Assembly (NCBI RefSeq): GCF_014218805.1
Contig: NZ_JACJUV010000001.1
Location: 2,306,501-2,370,500 of the forward strand
Origin: Teredinibacter franksiae
GTDB taxonomy: Bacteria > Pseudomonadota > Gammaproteobacteria > Pseudomonadales > Cellvibrionaceae
Direction: 5' to 3'
DNA length: 64,000 nucleotides
Under the pieces are notes generated by a model. The model worked only from the letters and a program-made list of their open reading frames with translations, was not told where the DNA came from and did not search any database. The first letter of the stretch is position 1, and every line of letters starts with the position of its first letter. Both the position numbers and the translations under genes were made by a program. This document shows positions 27,580 through 36,689 of this stretch, piece after piece.

Positions 27580-28908
27580 CTAAAAATGTTCGACATACAG
27601 AAAGTCGTACCCCAACCAAATAAACAAACTGCACAGCATAAGCGTGATGATCATGGCCGGCGTACCTTTACGAAACCATAGGCCAGGCGTAATCGCTAAG
27701 CTCGGGTCGTTTTTCTCACGCGCAAGACGTTCGGATATTGTTACGATATAGACATTTGCAGTTGAACCAATATGAGAACCATTACCGCCCATACCTACAC
27801 CCATCGCCAGCGCCCACCACATAACACTTACGTTTATACCTTCGTTTTGTAGGCCGGCGAGCACAGGGATCATTGCAGCAGTGAATGGAATATTATCGAT
27901 CAGAGCCGACAATACCGCCGCAATCCACAACAACATGAACGCCGCCATCAACGGGTGCTCAATAATAACCGGTTTAAATTTTTCACCCACCAGCTCCAAC
28001 AAGCCTGAACTCTCTACCCCACCAATCAAAATAAACAACGAGATAAAAAATATAAGTAGCGGTGTTTCCAAGTGCGCGGTTACTTTTTCCAATTCGATTT
28101 TTCGGCTAACAAATACCAACAGTGTCAAACATGCTGCGGCTACTAGCCAGGGTGCCCAACCAATGTGATGGTGCACTACAAACAACACCACCATTATGCC
28201 CATCACCACAAGAGACTTTTGCCACAACCTCTTATTTTTGTAGCCAACGACTACTTCGAATTCATGTTCAACTTTTGCCCTCAGCTCCTTGGCAAACAAA
28301 AATTTTAATCCAAATAAAATACCAACCCAGGCCAACAAAACCGGTGGCCCCATGTGATAAAAAAATGTATTAAAGTCAATGCCGGCAGCCGAACCAATCA
28401 TCAGGTTGGGTGGATCACCCACCAAAGTTGCTACACCACCCGTATCGGACAACAGTGCTGCTGCCAACAAATACGGTATAGGTGACACACCCATTTTCTG
28501 GCAAATCAAAATGATTAACGGGCCAAAAATTATTACCGTGGTGACGTTATCTAACAACAGAGAAATAATTGTGACCGCACTGCCCAGCAGCACAATTAAA
28601 CGAAATTGAGAACCACCGCTTAGGCGCGCCAAATACTGCGCCAGATGTTCAAAGCCACCGGTGCTGATCATAATGGAGACAATTATCATCATAATCGCTA
28701 GTAGAAATACCACATTCCAATCAATTGCTTCCAGCGCTAGCTCCGGCGAATAAAAACCAAAAAGCTGGCCAGTAATAATAATTGCACCGGCACCGGCCAT
28801 AGCGAACTTGGCCCGCTCGACCCCGTGAAAATGTTCAGTGAAAATACCTACAAATGTTAAACATAAAATTATGCCGGAAAACCACATAGCGCCTGTTAAT
28901 TCGATCAT
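27580..28908 (-). CDS. ArsB/NhaD-type ion transporter
   Basis: 442 residues with about 12 hydrophobic segments. The motifs SLLLDNVTTVIIFGP, LSDTGGVATLVGDPPNLMIG and, in the second half, SALIDNIPFTAAMIPVLA and GMGGNGSHIGSTANV are typical of the ArsB/NhaD (ion transporter) superfamily, close to NhaD sodium/proton antiporters or YbiR-like proteins. The ion cannot be fixed from sequence. It stands between the TRAP permease genes and the ribbon-helix-helix gene, but the transcript is alone. Confidence 0.82.
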   Translation of the reverse strand: MIELTGAMWFSGIILCLTFVGIFTEHFHGVERAKFAMAGAGAIIITGQLFGFYSPELALEAIDWNVVFLLAIMMIIVSIMISTGGFEHLAQYLARLSGGSQFRLIVLLGSAVTIISLLLDNVTTVIIFGPLIILICQKMGVSPIPYLLAAALLSDTGGVATLVGDPPNLMIGSAAGIDFNTFFYHMGPPVLLAWVGILFGLKFLFAKELRAKVEHEFEVVVGYKNKRLWQKSLVVMGIMVVLFVVHHHIGWAPWLVAAACLTLLVFVSRKIELEKVTAHLETPLLIFFISLFILIGGVESSGLLELVGEKFKPVIIEHPLMAAFMLLWIAAVLSALIDNIPFTAAMIPVLAGLQNEGINVSVMWWALAMGVGMGGNGSHIGSTANVYIVTISERLAREKNDPSLAITPGLWFRKGTPAMIITLMLCSLFIWLGYDFLYVEHF

Positions 28909-29773
28909 TTACACACCCCAAATTTAACGTCGTTCGCTTTCTAATCAGCACCCACTGAATATCCGGTTGTCATTTTATTCAGCAACCAGCGACACCAAAC
29001 GACTAAAGCAAATTTTTAGCCTGCCACTAGCCTGAACTAAGCGCCCACAACCAATGTATAGCCAATACGGCCTCGGTCAGAGCCTTGCGCTTCAGCTTGC
29101 AGGTTGTCGACAACAAATGATGCAAGCAGCCAATCGACTGCTTGTATGGCAACGTTGAGCAACATGCCCTTAACAGAGTAAACAGGCCAGATTAAACGCC
29201 GTCATCACCGAAGGATTAGCTCGGATAACACTCAAGTGAGGTCTAGACACATCACCAGCAAAGGCTGACCACGCAAGCTGCCTCAACTAATCTGTAACCC
29301 CCACGACTATGCTATGGAGGTTGGCCCGAAACTTACCCCGCCGCACTCTGGGGGCAACAGCATCGGCTCGCCCATGCAAGCCGATAAGGCGTAGTTCACA
29401 CCGCCATAATGCCGATGCCGATGCCGCTAACAAACCTCAGATCGTCGGGTAGACCGCCATGATGATAAATCGGCCAAGACTCGCTAAACCAAGCGAAACT
29501 TGTAGCAGAGCCCCTAACCTAGAGACGAAGATGCTATTATATTCTAATTATCATTAAATTATCATCAAATATGTATATAAAGCACTTAATAGCCCATAGA
29601 TCACTCAGCTAATGAGCCGTATAAAGGGTACTTTGAATCTTCAAATAATGGGGTACAACCGTGCCGACGCATAGCAAAACTCGCACCGACCTTTGCGGAG
29701 GTCTGAGCCTGTGGCACGAACACAGAGTCATAACCTGCTAATATCAGCCACTTCCAAACTTCGGATCTTTAAA
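28909..29773. other. Long non-coding region with an AT-rich segment
   Basis: No protein or RNA gene is recognised across about 860 bases. A GCCGATGCCGATGCCG triplet-like stretch lies near 29411, and a markedly AT-rich tract (29535-29600) precedes the small DNA-binding protein gene. The region may be a remnant of a decayed mobile element; short frames here have no family resemblance. Confidence 0.4.
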
Positions 29774-29956
29774 ATGGAAAACAGGACCGCACGCCTTACC
29801 GTGCTTGTAGACCCAAAGAAAAAAACCGCGTTTGAAGAACTATGCGATATAGAGGACGTAACCCCCTCGCAAAAAATCCGCCAATTTATGCGCGAATACA
29901 TCGAGGAACAGCTAGGGCCAGACTGGAAAGAGAAAGTTTTTAAGGAGAAAAAATGA
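29774..29956 (+). CDS. Small ribbon-helix-helix-like DNA-binding protein
   Basis: 60 residues. The N-terminal strand RTARLTVLVDPKKKTAFEEL is followed by a helix-turn-helix pair DVTPSQKIRQFMREYIEEQL, a ribbon-helix-helix (CopG/MetJ-type) pattern. The end is basic (WKEKVFKEKK). Such proteins act as repressors, often as antitoxins, but no toxin gene is adjacent. The ATG at 29774 is the most natural start, although an upstream in-frame ATG/GTG exists and no strong ribosome-binding site is seen. Confidence 0.65.
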   Translation: MENRTARLTVLVDPKKKTAFEELCDIEDVTPSQKIRQFMREYIEEQLGPDWKEKVFKEKK

Positions 29957-30023
29957 GCTGACCGACTACCGGCTAGGCTCACTAGGCGCGCAAGAATGGC
30001 AGCATTGCTGCCACTCTTTCGCC

Positions 30024-31169
30024 CTAACGCGTTTGATAATAAGCTTTTTCGGTAAGCGCATGATAGTCGCGTAGCCCAACCAAGTATTCACTATAGGCGG
30101 CGTAAATTTTTGCAAATGTGGGGTCGCTTGCCGACATTTCCACATAAAGCTCTTCTGAAATCGCCTTGAATTCGGCTAACACATCATCGGGAAAACGACG
30201 CAATTGCACCCCATGTTTATCCACCAGCTCCACCAAAGCCGCATTATTGCGTGCGGTGTACTCGTCGAGCATATCCTGATTAACCATGCGCGCCGCCGCT
30301 TCCACCACCGCCTTTAAATCGTCCGGCAGTGAGTTGTAGGCCCCTTTGTTAACAATAATTTCAAGCGCTGGGCCGGGCTCATGCCAACCGGGGTAGTAGT
30401 AATATTGTGCAATCTGATGAAAACCAAATGCCAGATCATTGTAGGGGCCAACCCATTCTGTCGCGTCGATTACGCCAGACTGTAATGCTGTATACAGTTC
30501 ACCGCCGGGAATATTAATGGCTTCGCCACCGGCACGGCTAAACACTTCGCCGCCAATACCCGGAATACGCATTTTTAAACCGTTAATATCATCCATTGAA
30601 TTAATTTCGCGATTAAACCAACCGCCCATTTGCACACCGGTATTGCCCGCGGCAAATGGAATTAAATTGAACGGCTCATACAGCTCTCGCCACAGCTCCA
30701 AACCGCCGCCGTAATGCAACCAACCATTTAATTCCTGCGCATTCATACCAAAGGGCACGGAGGTGAAAAATACCGACGATGGAATTTTGCCCTTCCAATA
30801 ATAAGCTGCGCCGTGACCCATTTGCACGCTACCGGACGATACCGCACCGAACACACCCATAGCCGGCACAATTTCATTAGCACCGTGTACCCGAATTTTT
30901 AATCGGCCAGCACTCATCTGGCCTACCATGCGTGCGAAATTTTCGGGAGCTAAACCAAGTCCAGGGAAGTTTTTCGGCCAGGTGGTCACCATTTTCCATT
31001 CGAATATTTGTTGTTCAGTTTTGCTGATGGTGTTAACCGGCGCATTACGCTCTTTACCCGAATTAATCACCAGCAATGCAAACATAAGCACGCACAAACC
31101 CAGCAGTAATATAATTGCCGCAGGCATCCACCAGGGAGAGTATCGCGGCATTAACGATTGGGTTTCCAT
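30024..31169 (-). CDS. TRAP transporter substrate-binding protein (DctP family, COG4663 type)
   Basis: 381 residues. The N terminus carries a membrane anchor (WWMPAAIILLLGLCVLMFALL), so the protein may be tethered in the inner membrane rather than freely periplasmic. The body has the DctP features: ENFARMVGQMSAGRLKIRV, SVPFGMNAQELNGWLHYGGG, and the segment DATEWVGPYNDLAFGFHQIA, which resembles alpha-keto-acid binding TakP. It is probably the binding partner of the TRAP permeases at 25-27 kb, but it is separated and on the opposite strand. Start ATG follows AAGAGATG. Confidence 0.85.
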   Translation of the reverse strand: METQSLMPRYSPWWMPAAIILLLGLCVLMFALLVINSGKERNAPVNTISKTEQQIFEWKMVTTWPKNFPGLGLAPENFARMVGQMSAGRLKIRVHGANEIVPAMGVFGAVSSGSVQMGHGAAYYWKGKIPSSVFFTSVPFGMNAQELNGWLHYGGGLELWRELYEPFNLIPFAAGNTGVQMGGWFNREINSMDDINGLKMRIPGIGGEVFSRAGGEAINIPGGELYTALQSGVIDATEWVGPYNDLAFGFHQIAQYYYYPGWHEPGPALEIIVNKGAYNSLPDDLKAVVEAAARMVNQDMLDEYTARNNAALVELVDKHGVQLRRFPDDVLAEFKAISEELYVEMSASDPTFAKIYAAYSEYLVGLRDYHALTEKAYYQTR

Positions 31170-31193
31170 AGCATCTCTTTATAAGAATTTAAA

Positions 31194-33374
31194 TTAAATT
31201 GCTTCTAATTTTGCGTACTGTAATACCAACCATTTACTGCCTTCGGTGGCAAAATTAACATACACGCGCGCACTGGCACCCTGCCCTTCAAACTGAGTAA
31301 TCGTGCCTTCGCCAAAGATAGGGTGCAGCACCGATTGCCCCAGTGACAAATCCGGAAAATCATTAACCTCCGATTGCGAAGAATAAGAGGGCGCATAGGA
31401 AGCCGGGCGACTGATGGTCGCTTTTATGCGCACTTCCTGAATGAGGGATTTCGGAATTTCACGTACAAACCGAGAAATTGCATTAAAGTTTTCATTGCCG
31501 TACAAACGCCGACTTTCGGCATAACTGATGACGAGCTTATCCATAGCGCGGGTAATACCCACGTAGCAAAGGCGACGCTCTTCCTCTAGCCTGCCATGCT
31601 CTTCCAGCGACATTTTGTGTGGGAATAGGTTTTCTTCCATACCCACAAGAAAAACCAAAGGAAACTCCAACCCTTTGGCACTGTGTAGCGTCATCATTTG
31701 CACGGCATCTTCAAATTCGTCGGCCTGTGCATCGCCGGCATCCAGCGCGGCATTATCTAAAAACGCTTGAAGCGGCGAAAGGTCTTCATCCTCTGCGTCA
31801 AAGCCCCTACAGGCATTCACCAGCTCCTGCAGGTTTTCCACCCGCGCCTGACCTTTTTCACCTTTTTCTTTTTGATGGTAATCGAGCAGGCCACTCTGCT
31901 CGATTACCCGCTCTACCACTTCGCCCATGTCCAACCCGTCAATAGCGTCTTCCATTTCCGCTATTAAGTTGATAAATGTTTTTAACGCATTGGATGCCCG
32001 CGCGGTGAAAACCTGATTGCGTATAGCGCCTTCCGTTGCGGCAAACAGCGAGGTGCCCTGCTCACGCGCAAACAGCCGTATAGTTTCAATGGTTTTTGCA
32101 CCAATTCCACGGGTGGGCGTATTAATGACACGCTCCCAAGCCGCATCATCGTTACGGTTTAACAGTAAACGTAAATACGCTAGCGCATTTTTAATTTCTA
32201 GCCGCTCATAAAAACGCTGACCGCCGTATATGCGGTATGGAATATTTTCACGAATAAACGCTTCTTCCAATACCCGTGACTGAGCGTTGGATCGATAGAG
32301 AATGGCGCAATCGCTGTTTTTACAGCCACTGGTTTCTATATAGTCTTTTACCCTATCAACAATGTAACGCGCTTCGTCCTGCTCATTAAAAGCGGCGTAA
32401 AGGTCTATAAGCTCACCGTCTTCGCCGCTAGTCCACAAGGATTTGCCCAAGCGCTCGGCATTGTTTTTGATTACCGCATTGGCCGCATTCAAAATTGTCG
32501 CGGTAGATCGGTAATTTTGTTCAAGCCGGGTAACGGCAACCGGCGAAAAGTCTTGCTCGAACTGCTGAATATTTTCAATTTTAGCACCGCGCCAACCATA
32601 GATAGATTGGTCGTCGTCACCCACCGCGCATATGTTAGATTCCTTGCCCGCGAGCACCCTCAACCACGCGTATTGCACCGCATTGGTATCCTGAAATTCA
32701 TCCACAAGTAACGCGCGAAACCGCATTTGGTAGTGTTTAAGCAGGGTGGGGTTTTTTAACCAGAGTTCGTGCGAACGTAAAAGCAGTTCGGCAAAATCGA
32801 CCATACCACCACGCTCACAGGCTTCCTCGTAGGCGTGGTAAACCGTTTTCATCATTACCAGAAACGGGTCTCGGCTTTCGTCCATATGTGCCGCGCGAAT
32901 GCCTTCGTCTTTTTGGCCATTGATATACCATTGCGCCTGTTTTGGCGGCCAGTGACTGTCGTCTAGCTTAAGCTGTTGATAAATACGCTTAACCACCCGC
33001 AATTGATCATCGCTGTCGAGGATTTGAAAGCCTTGCGGTAATCCGGCTTCCTGCCAATGCGCTTTTAGTAGCCTATGCGCTATACCATGGAAGGTGCCCA
33101 CCCACATACTTCGAGTGCTAAACGGGCCAGCCGTATCTTCCATTAACCCGCCGAGGCGCTCTTTCATTTCACGCGCAGCTTTATTGGTAAAAGTAACCGC
33201 AAGTATTTGGTGGGGCGAATAGCCATGGGCCTGAATTAACCAAGCTATTCTGTGTACCAACACACGCGTTTTACCCGAGCCGGCACCCGCTAATACCAGC
33301 TGGTTTTGTGGATCTGCGGCTACGGCTTGCTGTTGGGCGCTGTTAAGATCTTTGAGAAGGGTATCGATTTGCAT
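31194..33374 (-). CDS. uvrD: DNA helicase II UvrD
   Basis: 726 residues, the usual UvrD length. The Walker A motif AGAGSGKTRVLVHRIAWL is near residue 30, followed by the Q-motif LNSAQQQAV, VDEFQDTN, YRSTATILNAA, TLHSAKGLEFPLVFLVGMEE and the C-terminal QYAKLEAI region. It is a superfamily 1 3'-5' helicase for mismatch and nucleotide-excision repair. The gene lies just upstream of the TRAP binding-protein gene on the same strand, so they may share a transcript. Confidence 0.96.
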   Translation of the reverse strand: MQIDTLLKDLNSAQQQAVAADPQNQLVLAGAGSGKTRVLVHRIAWLIQAHGYSPHQILAVTFTNKAAREMKERLGGLMEDTAGPFSTRSMWVGTFHGIAHRLLKAHWQEAGLPQGFQILDSDDQLRVVKRIYQQLKLDDSHWPPKQAQWYINGQKDEGIRAAHMDESRDPFLVMMKTVYHAYEEACERGGMVDFAELLLRSHELWLKNPTLLKHYQMRFRALLVDEFQDTNAVQYAWLRVLAGKESNICAVGDDDQSIYGWRGAKIENIQQFEQDFSPVAVTRLEQNYRSTATILNAANAVIKNNAERLGKSLWTSGEDGELIDLYAAFNEQDEARYIVDRVKDYIETSGCKNSDCAILYRSNAQSRVLEEAFIRENIPYRIYGGQRFYERLEIKNALAYLRLLLNRNDDAAWERVINTPTRGIGAKTIETIRLFAREQGTSLFAATEGAIRNQVFTARASNALKTFINLIAEMEDAIDGLDMGEVVERVIEQSGLLDYHQKEKGEKGQARVENLQELVNACRGFDAEDEDLSPLQAFLDNAALDAGDAQADEFEDAVQMMTLHSAKGLEFPLVFLVGMEENLFPHKMSLEEHGRLEEERRLCYVGITRAMDKLVISYAESRRLYGNENFNAISRFVREIPKSLIQEVRIKATISRPASYAPSYSSQSEVNDFPDLSLGQSVLHPIFGEGTITQFEGQGASARVYVNFATEGSKWLVLQYAKLEAI

Positions 33375-33472
33375 GGCGGCAGATTGTATCAGAACGGCTG
33401 TTGAAATGACGGCCTAAAGTTAGCCAGATTGTAACTGCACAGCTTAGTATTCCGTATAACTACTGGGCGCCT

Positions 33473-34033
33473 CTATTGTTTCACTTCTGTCCAGCGAACT
33501 TTGCGACCATCGCCAAGAACTCTAACAGGCAGAGCCCCAGGGGTTGACGTTTTTTGCTGATAGGTTTCCTTAATATGGGGGCCTGCAACAATAACCGCCA
33601 CCCCCAAAACACGACTTAACCCCCCCGGCTGCTGTCGTAGGTTATCAATATTTTGTTTCGATTCATTAGGCCAAGCTCGAACCAAAAAATTGATGGCATA
33701 GTTGCCGGGCTGGTCTCCAGCACGCAAAACCACCGGTATTTCTAGTGCGCCGCCAGTGGCTTCTATTACCCACCGATTCTCTGCGCCCATTAACTCCAAC
33801 CCCCGAGGCTCTCGTAATTGAATGTCCAATAAATGCTGCCCATCCGGTACTTGCAGCTCGATGGTTTGATTGAGCAGCTCGCCAGGCAGTAAGGTAATAG
33901 GCTCCGTTGTGAGCCATACGGGTGCCCCCGGCTTTTGATACGGTAGCCCGGCCGCAACACCATAAATAGACGGCAACATAAGGCAGAAAACCATTAAGGT
34001 GACCCATTGTTTTAGCCTATAGGAGTGCTTCAC
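33473..34033 (-). CDS. Secreted small partner protein of unknown function
   Basis: 186 residues, with a signal peptide ending near IYGVAAG. The mature part is beta-rich with Pro and Gly turns (LLPGELLNQTIELQVPDGQH, GNYAINFLVRAW) and no catalytic motif. It starts with GTG after GGCGGGAATAA, only 15 bases after the stop of the HExxH lipoprotein, so the two are a probable pair. Its structure would fit a single beta-sandwich domain; function is unknown. Confidence 0.65.
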   Translation of the reverse strand: MKHSYRLKQWVTLMVFCLMLPSIYGVAAGLPYQKPGAPVWLTTEPITLLPGELLNQTIELQVPDGQHLLDIQLREPRGLELMGAENRWVIEATGGALEIPVVLRAGDQPGNYAINFLVRAWPNESKQNIDNLRQQPGGLSRVLGVAVIVAGPHIKETYQQKTSTPGALPVRVLGDGRKVRWTEVKQ

Positions 34034-34047
34034 TTATTCCCGCCTTC

Positions 34048-35739
34048 TCAAATTACACTAACGTTAAAACAGGTTGTATTACGCAAACTGCTGTCTTCAT
34101 CGGCGTTATACTTATCGAATATTTCAAGTACGTGCTCGCCCGTCGATAAAAGCGCAACACCCACCTCAAGATCATTCACTGAGCTGATCATCTGTGCAAT
34201 AAATCGTCGATTCTTGTAAAGTCGCGCATTCGGATTAGAGACTTCACTCCCTCCATTTACACGCTCAATACGAAACTGAACAGAACCTGGGTTGGTAATG
34301 CTAAGTCGAATGAACCTATTTACACCCAGCCCGTTAGCTTCAGAAAATCGGTTGCTGCTGCACGCCTCAATTGTTTCACCTTGAACCATACTGCTGTAGA
34401 TCGGCAACACGGAAACATCACCGCCATCGTTAGACTCATCTAAACCGAACCGATCTGTGCCATAAATAGCTTCACTGGCCAGCAACGATTTAAATTCATT
34501 TGTCACCGCGGTGGGCTGTTGTTCACGAAAAATTTCGCTGAACAGAAAAATACTGCCCAGGGCATCGCTATGAATAAAACCATCGGCGGTCATAACATCG
34601 TAAATGGCAGAAAAACCCAGGCTCAGTGCATCGCCAGATTCATTATGGCTGTCTGCTAGGTCATAGAGCACCTTGCCAATGGAATTTTCGTTATACCAGC
34701 CGGCATTACCGTAAAGGTTGTCCTCAAGATTAAAACGAAAGCTATCGAACAAGCCAGTGCCAGCGGAATCCATATAATTCGGTTCACCCGACACTAGCGC
34801 GGTCAGCGCATTAGAGAAACCCTCACTAAAAGCCACCCGCATATCCAACTTGGAGCTCAATCCGTGCGAACCTCCAATGCTATCGCTGCGCGATAGGCCA
34901 TCTTCAAAGAAATGACCTAGCTCGTGCTGAATAACACTAAAATCATATTCATCGGTGTCGTTATAGGCATCACCGAGAATGTAAATTCTATTGCTGAATA
35001 CGTCGTAATAGGACGTACCCACATAGCCCTCGGTTACATCCCCCGCCGAAGCCTTATTGCGGTAACTCCAATTCAAAGTACAGGCCGGTAGAACAAAGGA
35101 ATCGTCGGCGGCCGCTATAGCACTCACAACTTGGTACACAGCATGTAAAACAGCAAAGGGCGCAGCGGGGCGATGGGCTTCGTCGTCAAACTCGCCGAGT
35201 ACTCGATTCCAGCCCGACTCGGCATGAATATCTCGGGTTTCGTTCAGCCGTGTGGTTAACGCCAGCGTATCGGCCAGCAGGTAGAGGCTGTCGCCCTCGG
35301 TGTTATCGACCACAGCAAAATCCCATTGCGGCCCGGCGTCGCTATAGTACTCAGCCAATACCACTACACGCGCCTGAGTATTGGGCGGTGCGCCAATAGA
35401 GTAAAAACCATCGTTGTCGGTTTTGCTCTGGCGAATCACGCTGTCGGTCGCATCCATAAGCTGCACCGTAACCCCCCGCACCGCTTCCGGGGCAGCTTTA
35501 GTGTATTCCAGACCACCGAAAGCATTGTGGGGCACAAGATCGAAGGTAATGTGGCCAGAGATTGTAATATCACCTTCAATCGATACAGGCGAAAATACAG
35601 GCCCAGATGTGGGTGTCTGACGTGGCTCAGGGGAGGGAACAACAACCGGAGGGCTCGACTGTCCGCTATCCGAACCACCGCCGCACCCGGTTGCCAAGAG
35701 TGTGCAAAAAAGAATTATGGCTGTTAGGAGGAACTGCAT
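34048..35739 (-). CDS. Secreted lipoprotein with an HELGH zinc-peptidase motif
   Basis: 563 residues. The lipoprotein signal ends at LLATGC with the lipid Cys at residue 19, followed by a Gly/Ser/Pro-rich linker. Residues about 80-160 look like a beta-sandwich with the segment GGLEYTKAAPEAVRGVTVQL. A HELGHFFEDG motif lies near residue 272 (34912-34926), the HExxH pattern of zinc metallopeptidases; a GGSHGLSSKLD stretch follows. The remainder has a repeated alpha/beta region and an Ig-like C-terminal domain (TNPGSVQFRIERVNGG). I do not know the family. The partner protein lies immediately downstream. Confidence 0.7.
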   Translation of the reverse strand: MQFLLTAIILFCTLLATGCGGGSDSGQSSPPVVVPSPEPRQTPTSGPVFSPVSIEGDITISGHITFDLVPHNAFGGLEYTKAAPEAVRGVTVQLMDATDSVIRQSKTDNDGFYSIGAPPNTQARVVVLAEYYSDAGPQWDFAVVDNTEGDSLYLLADTLALTTRLNETRDIHAESGWNRVLGEFDDEAHRPAAPFAVLHAVYQVVSAIAAADDSFVLPACTLNWSYRNKASAGDVTEGYVGTSYYDVFSNRIYILGDAYNDTDEYDFSVIQHELGHFFEDGLSRSDSIGGSHGLSSKLDMRVAFSEGFSNALTALVSGEPNYMDSAGTGLFDSFRFNLEDNLYGNAGWYNENSIGKVLYDLADSHNESGDALSLGFSAIYDVMTADGFIHSDALGSIFLFSEIFREQQPTAVTNEFKSLLASEAIYGTDRFGLDESNDGGDVSVLPIYSSMVQGETIEACSSNRFSEANGLGVNRFIRLSITNPGSVQFRIERVNGGSEVSNPNARLYKNRRFIAQMISSVNDLEVGVALLSTGEHVLEIFDKYNADEDSSLRNTTCFNVSVI

Positions 35740-35850
35740 TCAGTATCAGACTCTACTTCGTTGGCATATCAGCCTAAATGTAACAATACACGGAGCACTT
35801 GGCACGAACAAATTGACTCGAAGTTGCAAGGATTCTATCTGGCGCACATT

Positions 35851-36621
35851 TCACTCGGCTGAGTTATTACTCATTTGAGCTGCCACTAAGAATTCGTGAT
35901 TTCCATCCCCGCCTTTTATTGGGCTTTGCAGATACGCTAACACGGTGAAACCCAACTCTGTGAGGTGCTCATGAATACGCTGCTCCACCCGCTGAAATGA
36001 GGCCTTATCGCGCACAATACCGTTTTTGCCGACAAAGTCTTTGCCCACTTCAAACTGCGGCTTAACCAAGCTAAGCAGATGACCACCCGGCTTTAACACA
36101 GCAGGAATACGCGGAAGTATATGGTGCTGTGAGATAAACGATACATCCATTACCGCTATATCGAAGCCCTGACGGGCCATTGCAGGCATGTCTTCAAGGG
36201 TGAGGTTACGGGCGTTATATTGCTCCAGCGTCACCACCCGGTTATCGCTTAAAAGGCTCGATGCAATCTGGGCCCGGCCAACCTCAATACCCACCACCTG
36301 TGCAGCTCCCTGCTGTAACAGGCAGTCCGTAAAGCCACCGGTAGACTGGCCAATATCCAGCGCTATTGCGCCTTCCGGGCTCAACTGTACATGATTTAGT
36401 GCCGCTTCAAGCTTTAAACCCGCACGTGAAACATATTTTTGCTCCTGCGAAAAAGCGACCTTAAACAGTGTACTGGCTTCAAACTTTTCCGACGACTTCA
36501 GCACCCTACGCCAAACACCCATTTCGCGAACATCAACTAAATTGGCTGCAATCAGTTTTTGCGCTTCCGTACGCGATTTAACCAATTGATTGTCTACTAG
36601 GAGTACGTCTATTCGTTTCAT
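35851..36621 (-). CDS. tlyA: TlyA-family rRNA methyltransferase / hemolysin-like protein
   Basis: 256 residues from the ATG at 36621; the frame runs upstream but only this start gives the family N terminus MKRIDVLLVDNQLVKSRTEA. An S4 RNA-binding domain occupies about residues 1-65. An FtsJ-like SAM domain follows, with the loop DIGQSTGGFTDCLLQQGA, the segment VMDVSFIS and LVKPQFEVGKDFV. TlyA proteins 2'-O-methylate ribosomal RNA; older literature calls them hemolysins. It is divergent from the DUF6445 gene across about 70 bases. Confidence 0.92.
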   Translation of the reverse strand: MKRIDVLLVDNQLVKSRTEAQKLIAANLVDVREMGVWRRVLKSSEKFEASTLFKVAFSQEQKYVSRAGLKLEAALNHVQLSPEGAIALDIGQSTGGFTDCLLQQGAAQVVGIEVGRAQIASSLLSDNRVVTLEQYNARNLTLEDMPAMARQGFDIAVMDVSFISQHHILPRIPAVLKPGGHLLSLVKPQFEVGKDFVGKNGIVRDKASFQRVEQRIHEHLTELGFTVLAYLQSPIKGGDGNHEFLVAAQMSNNSAE

Positions 36622-36689
36622 GGTTGTATCTGGTGTTTTCGCAGTTTTACACTTAAGCTGAGTTCGAATTCCAACGTAAAAGCTCGCCA

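Noticed and set aside
29774..29956. Ribbon-helix-helix protein as half of a toxin-antitoxin pair
   Set aside because: No toxin-like gene lies next to it on the same strand.
29996..30014. TGGCAGC/GCTGCCA hairpin near the TRAP binding-protein stop as a terminator
   Set aside because: The stem is followed by CTCTTTCG rather than a T-run, so support is insufficient.
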